Part shown: piece by piece, positions 35,494 through 44,068 of the stretch
Numbering within the stretch: position 1 is the first letter of the stretch
How the letters are laid out: each line of letters begins with the position of its first letter
NCBI RefSeq assembly: GCF_014207535.1
Contig: NZ_JACHGK010000023.1
Coordinates: 1 to 58,533, forward strand
Length of the DNA stretch: 58,533 nucleotides
Direction of reading: 5' to 3'
Source: Bacillus benzoevorans
GTDB taxonomy: Bacteria > Bacillota > Bacilli > Bacillales > Cytobacillaceae
The notes under the pieces: generated by a model
Databases searched by the model: none
Seen by the model: the letters and a program-made list of their open reading frames with translations, nothing else
Told to the model about the DNA's origin: nothing
Translations under genes and position numbers: made by a program

Positions 35494-36324
35494 ATGGCGA
35501 TTAAAAAATACAAACCTACCTCCAATGGTCGTCGCGGCATGACGGTTTCTGATTTCGCTGAAATCACTACAAATCAACCTGAAAAGTCTTTACTTGCTCC
35601 ATTGCATAGAAAAGGCGGTCGTAACAACCAAGGTAAGTTAACTGTTCGTCATCAAGGTGGCGGTCATAAACGTCAATACCGTATTATCGACTTCAAACGC
35701 GATAAAGACGGCATTCCAGGACGCGTTGCCACAATTGAGTATGATCCAAACCGTTCTGCTAATATCGCATTAATCAATTATGTAGACGGTGAAAAAAGAT
35801 ATATCCTAGCTCCTAAAAACCTACAAGTAGGTATGGAGATTTTTTCTGGCGCGGATGCTGATATTAAAGTTGGTAATGCACTACCTTTAACGAATATTCC
35901 AGTCGGTACTGTTATTCATAATATCGAATTAAAGCCAGGAAAAGGCGGTCAATTAGTACGTTCTGCCGGAACAAGTGCTCAAGTGCTTGGTAAAGAAGGT
36001 AAATATGTACTTGTCCGTTTAAACTCTGGTGAAGTTCGGATGATTTTAGCAACTTGCCGTGCTACTGTAGGTCAAGTTGGTAACGAACAACACGAACTTA
36101 TCAATATTGGTAAAGCAGGTCGTTCACGCTGGTTAGGCAAACGCCCAACTGTACGTGGATCTGTTATGAACCCTAACGATCACCCACACGGTGGTGGGGA
36201 AGGCCGCGCTCCTATCGGACGTAAATCTCCTATGTCTCCATGGGGTAAGCCAACTCTTGGTGCTAAGACACGTAAGAAGAAAAATAAATCTGATAAATTT
36301 ATCGTACGTAAACGTAAAAAATAA
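35494..36324 (+). CDS. rplB: 50S ribosomal protein L2
   Basis: L2 supports the peptidyl transferase centre. It has 276 residues starting MAIKKYKPTSNGRRGMT, with the conserved C-terminal HPHGGGEGRAPIG containing the essential histidine, and a basic lysine-rich tail. GAGGAGGGAAATAGA precedes ATG 35494. Confidence 0.97.
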   Translation: MAIKKYKPTSNGRRGMTVSDFAEITTNQPEKSLLAPLHRKGGRNNQGKLTVRHQGGGHKRQYRIIDFKRDKDGIPGRVATIEYDPNRSANIALINYVDGEKRYILAPKNLQVGMEIFSGADADIKVGNALPLTNIPVGTVIHNIELKPGKGGQLVRSAGTSAQVLGKEGKYVLVRLNSGEVRMILATCRATVGQVGNEQHELINIGKAGRSRWLGKRPTVRGSVMNPNDHPHGGGEGRAPIGRKSPMSPWGKPTLGAKTRKKKNKSDKFIVRKRKK

Positions 36325-36334
36325 CGGGATTGAA

Positions 36335-36359
36335 CTACGGTTCACATGCAGAGCCGTAG
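36335..36359 (+). promoter_or_regulatory. Hairpin before rpsS
   Basis: CTACGGTTC (36335-36343) pairs over 9 bp with GAGCCGTAG (36351-36359), loop ACATGCA, 26 bases before the rpsS start. There is no T tract. It may be an mRNA processing or translational control site. Confidence 0.5.
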
Positions 36360-36384
36360 ACCAATCGCGAAGGGAGGTTCACTT

Positions 36385-36663
36385 ATGGGTCGCAGCTTAA
36401 AAAAAGGACCTTTTGTTGATGGGCATTTAATGGCAAAGATCGAAAAGTTAACTGAAACTAGTGGCAAACAAGTAGTAAAGACTTGGTCTCGCCGTTCTAC
36501 GATCTTCCCGCAATTCATCGGACACACAATCGCTGTTTATGATGGTCGTAAACATGTTCCTGTATATGTTACTGAAGATATGGTCGGTCATAAGCTTGGA
36601 GAATTTGCTCCAACACGCGCTTACAAAGGCCACGGTAATGATGATAAGAAAACAAGACGTTAA
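36385..36663 (+). CDS. rpsS: 30S ribosomal protein S19
   Basis: S19 sits in the 30S head and contacts S13. It has 92 residues starting MGRSLKKGPFVDGHLM, with SRRSTIFPQFIGHTIAVYDG. ATG 36385 follows AAGGGAGGTTCACTT; an in-frame ATG at 36346 lies in the hairpin and is rejected. Confidence 0.97.
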   Translation: MGRSLKKGPFVDGHLMAKIEKLTETSGKQVVKTWSRRSTIFPQFIGHTIAVYDGRKHVPVYVTEDMVGHKLGEFAPTRAYKGHGNDDKKTRR

Positions 36664-36681
36664 TGAGAGGAGGGCATTCTA

Positions 36682-37023
36682 ATGCAGGCAAAAGCTGTTG
36701 CAAGAACAGTTCGTATTGCTCCTCGTAAAGTTCGTTTAGTCGTAGATTTAATTCGAGGAAAGCAAGTTGGCGAAGCAGTTGCTATTTTGAAACTTACTCC
36801 AAAAGCAGCTTCTCCAATCGTAGAAAAAGTATTAAATTCCGCTTTAGCAAACGCAGAGCATAATTATGAAATGGACGCAAATAATTTAGTTGTAGCGCAA
36901 GCATTTGTTGACGAAGGACCAACATTGAAACGTTTCCGTCCGCGTGCACAAGGCCGTGCTAGCCAAATAAACAAACGTACTAGTCATATCACTATCGTTT
37001 TATCAGAGAAGAAGGAGGGATAA
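36682..37023 (+). CDS. rplV: 50S ribosomal protein L22
   Basis: L22 lines the exit tunnel. It has 113 residues starting MQAKAVARTVRIAPRKVRLV; the tunnel hairpin RFRPRAQGRASQINKRTSHI is intact. AGGAGGGCATTCTA precedes ATG 36682, and the AAGGAGGG of rpsC overlaps its end. Confidence 0.97.
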   Translation: MQAKAVARTVRIAPRKVRLVVDLIRGKQVGEAVAILKLTPKAASPIVEKVLNSALANAEHNYEMDANNLVVAQAFVDEGPTLKRFRPRAQGRASQINKRTSHITIVLSEKKEG

Positions 37024-37026
37024 TTA

Positions 37027-37683
37027 GTGGGTCAAAAAGTAAATCCAGTCGGTTTGCGTATCGGGGTCATCCGTGATTGGGAATCCAGATGGTACGCAGG
37101 TAAAGACTATGCTGATCTATTACACGAAGACCTTAAAGTACGCGAGTACATTACAAAACGTTTAAAAGACGCTTCTGTATCTAAGGTTGAAATCGAACGT
37201 GCTGCTAACCGTCTAAACATTACTGTACACACAGCTAAGCCTGGTATGGTAATCGGTAAAGGTGGTACAGAAGTAGAAGCGCTGCGTAAAGCATTAAACG
37301 CTCTTACTGGCAAACGTGTACACATTAACATTCTTGAAATCAAAAAAGCAGATATCGATGCCAAATTAGTTGCTGAAAATATCGCTCGTCAATTAGAAAA
37401 TCGTGTATCTTTCCGCCGTGCTCAAAAGCAAGTTATCCAACGTGCAATGCGCGCAGGTGCCAAAGGTATTAAAACAATGGTATCAGGTCGTTTAGGCGGT
37501 GCTGATATTGCTCGTTCTGAGTCATATAGCGAAGGAACAGTTCCACTTCATACTCTTCGTGCTGATATTGACTATGCTACAGCTGAAGCAGACACTACTT
37601 ATGGTAAGTTAGGCGTTAAAGTATGGATTTATCGTGGAGAAGTCCTTCCTACAAAGAAGAAAACTGAGGAAGGAGGCAAATAA
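37027..37683 (+). CDS. rpsC: 30S ribosomal protein S3
   Basis: S3 guards the mRNA entry channel. It has 218 residues with GTG start at 37027, MGQKVNPVGLRIGVIRDW at the N-terminus, a KH domain with the VIGKGGTEVEALR loop and a C-terminal RGEVLPTKK. It begins 3 bases after rplV. Confidence 0.97.
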   Translation: MGQKVNPVGLRIGVIRDWESRWYAGKDYADLLHEDLKVREYITKRLKDASVSKVEIERAANRLNITVHTAKPGMVIGKGGTEVEALRKALNALTGKRVHINILEIKKADIDAKLVAENIARQLENRVSFRRAQKQVIQRAMRAGAKGIKTMVSGRLGGADIARSESYSEGTVPLHTLRADIDYATAEADTTYGKLGVKVWIYRGEVLPTKKKTEEGGK

Positions 37684-37685
37684 TT

Positions 37686-38120
37686 ATGTTATTGCCAAAA
37701 CGCGTAAAGTATCGCCGTCAGCATCGTGGACATATGGGCGGTAAAGCAAAAGGTGGTACTGAAGTAACTTTCGGTGAATTCGGACTTCAATCACAAGAAG
37801 CATCTTGGATTACAAACCGTCAAATTGAAGCTGCTCGTATCGCAATGACACGTTATATGAAACGTGGCGGTAAAGTTTGGATTAAAATTTTCCCACACAA
37901 ACCTTACACTGCTAAGCCTCTAGAAGTGCGGATGGGTTCCGGTAAAGGTGCTCCAGAAGGATGGGTTGCAGTAGTAAAACCAGGAACAGTAATGTTCGAA
38001 ATTGCAGGCGTTTCTGAAGAAATCGCTCGCGAAGCATTGCGTCTTGCTATGCACAAACTTCCAGTAAAATCTAAGTTTGTAAAACGAGAAGAAATTGGTG
38101 GTGAATCAAATGAAAGCTAA
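37686..38120 (+). CDS. rplP: 50S ribosomal protein L16
   Basis: L16 positions A-site tRNA. It has 144 residues starting MLLPKRVKYRRQHRGHM, with GKGAPEGWVAVVKPG in the middle. AAGGAGGCAAATAATT precedes ATG 37686. The last 11 bases overlap rpmC. Confidence 0.97.
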   Translation: MLLPKRVKYRRQHRGHMGGKAKGGTEVTFGEFGLQSQEASWITNRQIEAARIAMTRYMKRGGKVWIKIFPHKPYTAKPLEVRMGSGKGAPEGWVAVVKPGTVMFEIAGVSEEIAREALRLAMHKLPVKSKFVKREEIGGESNES

Positions 38121-38310
38121 TGAAATTCGTGACCTTACCACTGCTGAAATAGAACAAAAAGTAAAATCTCTTAAAGAGGAGCTTTTCAACCTACGCTTTC
38201 AATTGGCGACTGGGCAGCTTGAAAACACTGCTCGTATTCGTGAAGTGCGCAAAGCGATTGCTCGCATGAAGACCGTGATTCGTCAAAGAGAAATCGGCGT
38301 AAACAGATAA
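38110..38310 (+). CDS. rpmC: 50S ribosomal protein L29
   Basis: L29 is a two-helix protein next to L23 at the exit tunnel. It has 66 residues starting MKANEIRDLTTAEIEQKVK. ATG 38110 follows GGTGGTGAATCAA inside rplP; an in-frame start at 38095 is less like the family. Confidence 0.96.
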   Translation: MKANEIRDLTTAEIEQKVKSLKEELFNLRFQLATGQLENTARIREVRKAIARMKTVIRQREIGVNR

Positions 38311-38329
38311 ACCGAGAGGAGGTTCATAA

Positions 38330-38593
38330 ATGAGTGAACGTAACCAGCGCAAAGTGTATACTGGACGTGTTGTTTCTGACAAAATGGATAAAACCATTAC
38401 AGTTGTAGTTGAAACACATAAAAAACATCCTTTATATGGCAAACGCGTAAAATACTCTAAAAAATTCAAAGCTCATGACGAGCAAAACCAAGCAAAAATT
38501 GGCGATGTTGTTCGCATCATGGAAACTCGCCCATTATCAGCTACAAAGCGTTTCCGCCTTGTAGAGATTGTAGAAGAAGCAGTTATTATTTAA
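38330..38593 (+). CDS. rpsQ: 30S ribosomal protein S17
   Basis: S17 is a primary 16S rRNA binder. It has 87 residues with the OB-fold and the conserved GRVVSDKMDKTITV and ETRPLSATKRFRLV stretches. GAGAGGAGGTTCATAA precedes ATG 38330. Confidence 0.97.
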   Translation: MSERNQRKVYTGRVVSDKMDKTITVVVETHKKHPLYGKRVKYSKKFKAHDEQNQAKIGDVVRIMETRPLSATKRFRLVEIVEEAVII

Positions 38594-38633
38594 TAGGACG
38601 GAATAAGCTTTATCCCGAAGGGAGGTTACACAA

Positions 38634-39002
38634 ATGATTCAACAAGAAACACGTTTAAAAGTTGCTGACAATTCAGGTGCTCGTGAAGTACTTACTATTA
38701 AAGTTCTTGGTGGTTCTGGCCGTAAAACAGCCAATATCGGCGATATCATTGTTTGTACAGTGAAACAAGCAACACCAGGGGGCGTTGTTAAAAAAGGCGA
38801 TGTCGTCAAAGCAGTAGTTGTTCGGACAAAGTTCGGCGTGCGCCGTAATGACGGTTCTTACATTCGTTTCGATGAAAACGCATGTGTAATTATCCGTGAT
38901 GATAAGAGTCCTCGTGGAACTCGTATCTTTGGACCTGTTGCTCGTGAACTACGTGACAACAATTTCATGAAAATCGTATCATTAGCTCCAGAAGTACTAT
39001 AA
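38634..39002 (+). CDS. rplN: 50S ribosomal protein L14
   Basis: L14 forms an intersubunit bridge and is the target of RsfS silencing. It has 122 residues starting MIQQETRLKVADNSGARE, with the signature VVKKGDVVKAVVVRT. AAGGGAGGTTACACAA precedes ATG 38634. Confidence 0.97.
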   Translation: MIQQETRLKVADNSGAREVLTIKVLGGSGRKTANIGDIIVCTVKQATPGGVVKKGDVVKAVVVRTKFGVRRNDGSYIRFDENACVIIRDDKSPRGTRIFGPVARELRDNNFMKIVSLAPEVL

Positions 39003-39038
39003 TTTAAAAACTAATTGCCTTTAAGGAGGTGCAAACAG

Positions 39039-39350
39039 ATGCATGTAAAAAAAGGTGATAAAGTAATGGTTATTTCCGGCAAAGACAAAGGCAAATCAGG
39101 TGTTATTCTTGCTTCTTTCCCTAAGAAAGATCGTGTTCTCGTAGAAGGTGTGAACATTGTAAAGAAACATTCTAAGCCGTCTCAAGCGAATCCACAAGGT
39201 GGAATCATCAGCCAGGAAGCACCTATTCATGTATCAAACGTTATGCCTATCGATCCTAAAACAGGTGAACCAACCCGTGTTGGATACCAAGTTGTTGACG
39301 GAAAGAAAGTACGCGTAGCGAAAAAATCCGGTGAAGTTCTAGATAAATAG
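39039..39350 (+). CDS. rplX: 50S ribosomal protein L24
   Basis: L24 initiates 50S assembly. It has 103 residues, MHVKKGDKVMVISGKDKGK being a KOW motif. ATG 39039 with TAAGGAGGTGCAAACAG upstream gives the usual length; an upstream in-frame codon at 39015 precedes the ribosome-binding site. Confidence 0.97.
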   Translation: MHVKKGDKVMVISGKDKGKSGVILASFPKKDRVLVEGVNIVKKHSKPSQANPQGGIISQEAPIHVSNVMPIDPKTGEPTRVGYQVVDGKKVRVAKKSGEVLDK

Positions 39351-39376
39351 TCAAAAGTAGAAGGGAGGTACGTATT

Positions 39377-39916
39377 ATGACCCGCCTAAAAGAAAAATTT
39401 GTAAACGAAATTACTCCTGCTTTAATGAGTAAGTTTAACTATAAATCAATCATGCAAGTGCCAAAAATTGAAAAGATCGTTATTAACATGGGTGTTGGTG
39501 ACGCTGTTCAAAACGCAAAAGCACTTGATGTTGCAGTTGAAGAACTAGCTTTAATTACAGGTCAAAAACCTTTAATTACTCGCGCGAAAAAATCTATCGC
39601 TGGTTTCCGTCTTCGTGAAGGAATGCCTATCGGTGCAAAAGTTACACTACGCGGTGAGCGTATGTATGAATTCTTCGATAAATTAGTATCTGTATCACTG
39701 CCACGTGTACGTGACTTCCGCGGAATTTCAAAGAAATCATTTGATGGTCGCGGTAACTATACACTAGGTGTGAAAGAACAATTAATCTTCCCTGAAATTG
39801 ATTACGATAAAGTAAGCAAAGTTCGTGGTATGGATATTGTTATTGTAACTACAGCTAATACTGATGAAGAAGCTCGTGAACTTTTAACTCAATTCGGAAT
39901 GCCGTTCCAAAAGTAA
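39377..39916 (+). CDS. rplE: 50S ribosomal protein L5
   Basis: L5 binds 5S rRNA and contacts P-site tRNA. It has 179 residues with the conserved VVNMGVG-type IVINMGVGDA and REGMPIGAKVTLRGERMYEF. AAGGGAGGTACGTATT precedes ATG 39377. Confidence 0.97.
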   Translation: MTRLKEKFVNEITPALMSKFNYKSIMQVPKIEKIVINMGVGDAVQNAKALDVAVEELALITGQKPLITRAKKSIAGFRLREGMPIGAKVTLRGERMYEFFDKLVSVSLPRVRDFRGISKKSFDGRGNYTLGVKEQLIFPEIDYDKVSKVRGMDIVIVTTANTDEEARELLTQFGMPFQK

Positions 39917-39941
39917 TCGCTAAATAGAGGGAGGCGAAAAC

Positions 39942-40127
39942 GTGGCTAAAAAGTCAATGATTGCTAAGCAAAAACGTGCGCCTAAGTTTAAAGTGCAAGA
40001 ATATACACGCTGCGAGCGTTGCGGACGTCCGCATTCTGTATATCGCAAATTTAAACTTTGTCGTATTTGTTTCCGTGAATTAGCTTATAAGGGTCAAATT
40101 CCTGGTGTTAAAAAAGCTAGCTGGTAA
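39942..40127 (+). CDS. rpsN: 30S ribosomal protein S14, zinc-binding type Z
   Basis: This is the 61-residue form with a zinc ribbon (CERC and CRIC pairs), starting MAKKSMIAKQKRAPKFKV. It has a GTG start at 39942 after GAGGGAGGCGAAAAC. It is the zinc-replete paralogue, not the longer zinc-free form. Confidence 0.97.
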   Translation: MAKKSMIAKQKRAPKFKVQEYTRCERCGRPHSVYRKFKLCRICFRELAYKGQIPGVKKASW

Positions 40128-40157
40128 AACCCTAATCTGGGAAGGAGGTAAAAAACA

Positions 40158-40556
40158 ATGGTCATGACAGATCCAATTGCAGATTTGCTTACTCGTATTC
40201 GTAATGCAAATATGGTTCGTCACGAAAAATTAGAAGTTCCTGCTTCTAACATGAAGAAAGAGATCGCTGGTATCCTTAAGCGTGAAGGTTTCGTTCGTGA
40301 CGTTGAATTTATTGAAGATAATAAACAAGGTATCATCCGTATTTTTCTTAAATACGGCGCTAATAACGAGCGTGTTATTACAGGCCTTAAAAGAATCAGT
40401 AAACCAGGTCTTCGCGTATATGCAAAGGCTGATGAAGTTCCACGTGTATTAAACGGACTTGGTATCGCATTAGTATCTACTTCTCAAGGCGTTATTACAG
40501 ATAAAGAAGCCCGCGCTAAAAAAGTCGGCGGAGAAGTATTAGCATACGTTTGGTAA
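40158..40556 (+). CDS. rpsH: 30S ribosomal protein S8
   Basis: S8 binds the 16S central domain and represses the spc operon in E. coli. It has 132 residues, MVMTDPIADLLTRIRNAN at the start, and the C-terminal STSQGVITDKEAR motif. GAAGGAGGTAAAAAACA precedes ATG 40158. Confidence 0.97.
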   Translation: MVMTDPIADLLTRIRNANMVRHEKLEVPASNMKKEIAGILKREGFVRDVEFIEDNKQGIIRIFLKYGANNERVITGLKRISKPGLRVYAKADEVPRVLNGLGIALVSTSQGVITDKEARAKKVGGEVLAYVW

Positions 40557-40587
40557 TAGATTTTCTTAATGAATGGAGGTGCAATAA

Positions 40588-41124
40588 ATGTCTCGTATAG
40601 GTAAAAAACCAATCGAAATTCCAACTGGTGTTACCGTTACTAACAACAACAACACTGTTACTGTAAAAGGACCTAAAGGTGAATTAACTCGTTCTTTCAA
40701 TAAAGATATTACAATCAATATCGAAGAGAACGTAATTAATATTTCTCGTCCATCTGATATTAAAGAACACCGCGCATTGCACGGTACTACTCGCGCGCTT
40801 CTTTCAAACATGGTTGAAGGTGTATCCAAAGGATTTGAAAAGTCTCTTGAGCTTATCGGTGTCGGTTATCGTGCTCAAAAACAAGGCAAGAAACTTATTT
40901 TAAACGTTGGTTACTCTCATCCTGTTGAAATTGAACCTGAAGACGGTATTGAAGTCGATGTACCAGCTAATACAAAAGTTATTGTAAAAGGTATTAATAA
41001 AGAACGAGTTGGTGCTTTGGCAGCAAATATTCGTGACGTTCGTCCGCCTGAACCGTATAAAGGTAAAGGGATTCGTTATGAAGGTGAATTTGTACGCCGC
41101 AAAGAAGGTAAAACTGGTAAGTAA
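40588..41124 (+). CDS. rplF: 50S ribosomal protein L6
   Basis: L6 is near the factor-binding site. It has 178 residues with two repeated domains, starting MSRIGKKPIEIPTGVTV and ending in the conserved RPPEPYKGKGIRYEGE region. TGGAGGTGCAATAA precedes ATG 40588. Confidence 0.97.
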   Translation: MSRIGKKPIEIPTGVTVTNNNNTVTVKGPKGELTRSFNKDITINIEENVINISRPSDIKEHRALHGTTRALLSNMVEGVSKGFEKSLELIGVGYRAQKQGKKLILNVGYSHPVEIEPEDGIEVDVPANTKVIVKGINKERVGALAANIRDVRPPEPYKGKGIRYEGEFVRRKEGKTGK

Positions 41125-41156
41125 TGCCGCATAGGTAAACGAAAGGAGTGACCTAA

Positions 41157-41519
41157 ATGATTACGAAGGCTGATAAAAATGAGACTCGTAAAAAAAGACA
41201 CGCACGTGTGCGTTCTAAACTTAGCGGAACTGCTGCTCGTCCTCGTCTAAATGTGTATCGTTCTAACCAACACATTTATGCACAATTAATCGATGATGTT
41301 CAAGGAGTAACTCTTGCAAGTGCTTCTACTTTAGATAAAGAAGTAAATGTTGAGTCTTCAAGCAATATTGATGCTGCAGTTAAAGTCGGAGAACTTGTAG
41401 CAAAACGTGCAGTCGAAAAAGGTGTTAAAGCTGTTGTTTTCGACCGTGGAGGATATTTATATCATGGACGCGTTAAAGCGTTGGCAGATGCTGCCCGCGA
41501 GAACGGTTTAGAATTCTAA
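41157..41519 (+). CDS. rplR: 50S ribosomal protein L18
   Basis: L18 binds 5S rRNA with L5. It has 120 residues, with RPRLNVYRSNQHIYAQ and FDRGGYLYHGRVKALADAAR. AAAGGAGTGACCTAA precedes ATG 41157. Confidence 0.97.
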   Translation: MITKADKNETRKKRHARVRSKLSGTAARPRLNVYRSNQHIYAQLIDDVQGVTLASASTLDKEVNVESSSNIDAAVKVGELVAKRAVEKGVKAVVFDRGGYLYHGRVKALADAARENGLEF

Positions 41520-41543
41520 TAGTAAAAGGAGGGACACAAAAAA

Positions 41544-42044
41544 ATGAGTCGCATAGATGCAAATAAGCTTGAATTAGAAGAACGCGTTGTTACGGTAAAC
41601 CGCGTAGCGAAGGTTGTTAAAGGTGGACGCCGCTTTCGTTTCACTGCTCTTGTAGTGGTAGGCGATAAAAACGGCCACGTTGGCTTCGGTACTGGTAAAG
41701 CACAGGAAGTTCCAGATGCAATCCGTAAAGCAATCGAAGATGCTAAGAAGAACTTAATTGATGTACCAATGGTTGGTACTACTATTCCACACGAAATAAT
41801 CGGACATTTTGGTGCTGGTGAAATCCTTCTAAAACCTGCATCTGAAGGTACCGGAGTAATTGCTGGCGGTCCAGTTCGTGCTGTATTAGAATTAGCAGGC
41901 GTTGGTGATATCCTATCTAAGTCATTAGGTTCAAATACACCAATTAACATGGTTCGTGCTACAGTTGAAGGTCTAACACAATTAAAACGTGCTGAAGACG
42001 TTGCAAAACTACGCGGAAAATCAGTAGAAGAACTGTTAGGATAA
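41544..42044 (+). CDS. rpsE: 30S ribosomal protein S5
   Basis: S5 works in decoding accuracy and mRNA entry. It has 166 residues. The loop VVKGGRRFRFTALVVVG that holds spectinomycin-resistance positions looks wild type. AAAGGAGGGACACAAAAAA precedes ATG 41544. Confidence 0.97.
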   Translation: MSRIDANKLELEERVVTVNRVAKVVKGGRRFRFTALVVVGDKNGHVGFGTGKAQEVPDAIRKAIEDAKKNLIDVPMVGTTIPHEIIGHFGAGEILLKPASEGTGVIAGGPVRAVLELAGVGDILSKSLGSNTPINMVRATVEGLTQLKRAEDVAKLRGKSVEELLG

Positions 42045-42057
42045 GGAGGGATATCAA

Positions 42058-42240
42058 ATGGCTAATAAATTACAAGTTACCCTCACTCGCAGCGTAATTG
42101 GTTCCAAACCAGACCAACGTAAAACGGTAGAAGCTCTTGGTCTACGTAAATTAAATCAAACTGTTGAGCAGCAAGATAACCCTGCTATCCGCGGAATGAT
42201 CAATAAAGTTGCTCACTTAGTATCGGTTAAAGAAATCTAA
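42058..42240 (+). CDS. rpmD: 50S ribosomal protein L30
   Basis: L30 is a 60-residue protein with LQVTLTRSVIGSKPDQRKTV and the LGLRKLNQ motif. AAGGAGGGATATCAA precedes ATG 42058, 13 bases after rpsE. Confidence 0.97.
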   Translation: MANKLQVTLTRSVIGSKPDQRKTVEALGLRKLNQTVEQQDNPAIRGMINKVAHLVSVKEI

Positions 42241-42270
42241 TCTCAACTTCTTCAATAAGGAGGTGCCAAT

Positions 42271-42711
42271 ATGAAACTACATGAATTAAAACCTGCAGAA
42301 GGTTCTCGTCAAGACCGTAAACGTAAAGGACGCGGTATTGGTTCAGGAAATGGTAAGACTGCTGGTAAAGGTCATAAAGGTCAAAACGCTCGTTCAGGCG
42401 GCGGAGTACGTCTTGGCTTCGAGGGTGGTCAAACACCTTTATACCGTCGTTTACCAAAACGTGGTTTTACGAATATTAACCATAAAGAATACGCGATCGT
42501 AAATCTTGATACACTAAATCGTTTCGAAGATGGTACTGAAGTAACTCCAGAATTATTAATCGAAACTGGTGTAGTAAGTAACGAAAAATCAGGAATTAAG
42601 ATTCTTGCAAAAGGTAATGTAGAGAAAAAGCTTACTGTAAAAGCTCATAAATTCTCTTCTGCTGCTAAAGAAGCTATCGAAGCTGCTGGCGGTACTGCAG
42701 AGGTGATCTAA
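42271..42711 (+). CDS. rplO: 50S ribosomal protein L15
   Basis: L15 binds late in 50S assembly. It has 146 residues with the glycine- and lysine-rich N-terminus (GRGIGSGNGKTAGKGHKGQ) and GFEGGQTPLYRRLPKRGF. AAGGAGGTGCCAAT precedes ATG 42271. Its TAA shares one base with the secY ATG. Confidence 0.97.
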   Translation: MKLHELKPAEGSRQDRKRKGRGIGSGNGKTAGKGHKGQNARSGGGVRLGFEGGQTPLYRRLPKRGFTNINHKEYAIVNLDTLNRFEDGTEVTPELLIETGVVSNEKSGIKILAKGNVEKKLTVKAHKFSSAAKEAIEAAGGTAEVI

Positions 42712-44006
42712 TGTTTCAGACAATCTCCAATTTTATGCGCGTGGGTGATATCAGACGTAAGATTATATTTACCCTATTGATGCTGATTGTATTTCGCATC
42801 GGTACATTCATCCCTGTACCGAATGTGAATGCAGAGTTCCTGGCATCACAGGATCAGCTGAGTGTTTTTGGAGTTCTGAATACATTTGGCGGTGGCGCAT
42901 TAAAAAACTTCTCCATTCTTGCCATGGGTATTATGCCGTATATCACAGCTTCGATTATTATCCAGCTGTTGCAAATGGATGTAGTACCTAAGTTTACTGA
43001 ATGGTCAAAGCAAGGAGAAGTAGGACGTCGTAAATTAGCTCAATTTACACGTTATTTTACAATCATCCTTGGATTTATCCAAGCTTTTGGTATGTCCTAT
43101 GGTTTTAACAATATGGCAGGCGGACTGTTAATTACAAATCCAGGTGTGGATACGTATCTATTAATAGCCCTTGTACTTACAGCCGGAACTGCATTTTTAA
43201 TGTGGTTAGGTGAACAAATTACAGCAAAAGGTGTTGGAAACGGGATTTCCATCATTATCTTTGCAGGGATTGTGGCTGGTATTCCAAACATAATCAATCA
43301 AGTATACGCACAGCAGTTTGAAGATGTAGGCGAGGATTTATTCATTCGTATTGTTACGTTGATTCTCATTGTCCTTGTTATCATTGCGATTGTTGTCGGT
43401 GCAATTTTTGTTCTGCAGGCATTGAGAAAAATACCTATTCAATATGCGAAAAGACAAATGGCGGGCCGAAATCAGGTTGGCGGACAATCTACACATTTAC
43501 CGTTAAAAGTGAATGCTGCAGGGGTTATTCCTGTCATCTTTGCTGTGTCTTTCATTGTTACGCCAAGAACGGTTGCATCCTTTTTTGGACAAAACGATGT
43601 AACACTTTGGATTCAAAAAATATTTGATTATACACATCCGATTGGTATGGCTGTGTATGCTGTATTGATTATTGCCTTTTCGTATTTCTATGCTTTTATT
43701 CAAGTGAATCCTGAACAGATTGCAGATAACCTGAAAAAGCAAGGCGGTTATATCCCTGGAATCCGTCCTGGTAAAAACACACAAGAATATTTAACAAAAG
43801 TACTATACCGTTTAACTTTAGTTGGTTCTATTTTCTTAACAGTAATTGCTGTGCTGCCAATCTTCTTTACGAAGTTTGCCGGATTACCGCAATCCGCACA
43901 AATTGGCGGAACGAGCTTACTGATTGTCATAGGGGTAGCCTTAGAAACAATGAAGCAATTAGAGGCGCAATTAGTTAAACGTCACTATAAAGGTTTTATC
44001 AAATAA
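42711..44006 (+). CDS. secY: Preprotein translocase channel SecY
   Basis: SecY forms the membrane protein-export channel with SecE at 16150. It has 431 residues and about ten hydrophobic segments, including the plug-region IFRIGTFIPVPNVN and cytoplasmic loops with LRKIPIQYAKRQ and QGGYIPGIRPGK. ATG 42711 overlaps the rplO stop (TAATG), a coupled start. Codon bias is less extreme than in its ribosomal neighbours. Confidence 0.97.
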   Translation: MFQTISNFMRVGDIRRKIIFTLLMLIVFRIGTFIPVPNVNAEFLASQDQLSVFGVLNTFGGGALKNFSILAMGIMPYITASIIIQLLQMDVVPKFTEWSKQGEVGRRKLAQFTRYFTIILGFIQAFGMSYGFNNMAGGLLITNPGVDTYLLIALVLTAGTAFLMWLGEQITAKGVGNGISIIIFAGIVAGIPNIINQVYAQQFEDVGEDLFIRIVTLILIVLVIIAIVVGAIFVLQALRKIPIQYAKRQMAGRNQVGGQSTHLPLKVNAAGVIPVIFAVSFIVTPRTVASFFGQNDVTLWIQKIFDYTHPIGMAVYAVLIIAFSYFYAFIQVNPEQIADNLKKQGGYIPGIRPGKNTQEYLTKVLYRLTLVGSIFLTVIAVLPIFFTKFAGLPQSAQIGGTSLLIVIGVALETMKQLEAQLVKRHYKGFIK

Positions 44007-44008
44007 AC

Positions 44009-44045
44009 TGGTTTTATTGGGGACCCTTTAGTTCCCTATAAACCA
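44009..44045 (+). promoter_or_regulatory. Hairpin between secY and adk
   Basis: TGGTTT (44009-44014) pairs with AAACCA (44040-44045), continued by GGGGA (44019-44023) with TTCCC/T (44033-44037), with small bulges. No T tract follows. It may reduce read-through or act in RNA processing. Confidence 0.5.
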
Positions 44046-44068
44046 AGTTTGACCGAGGGGGAATACTT

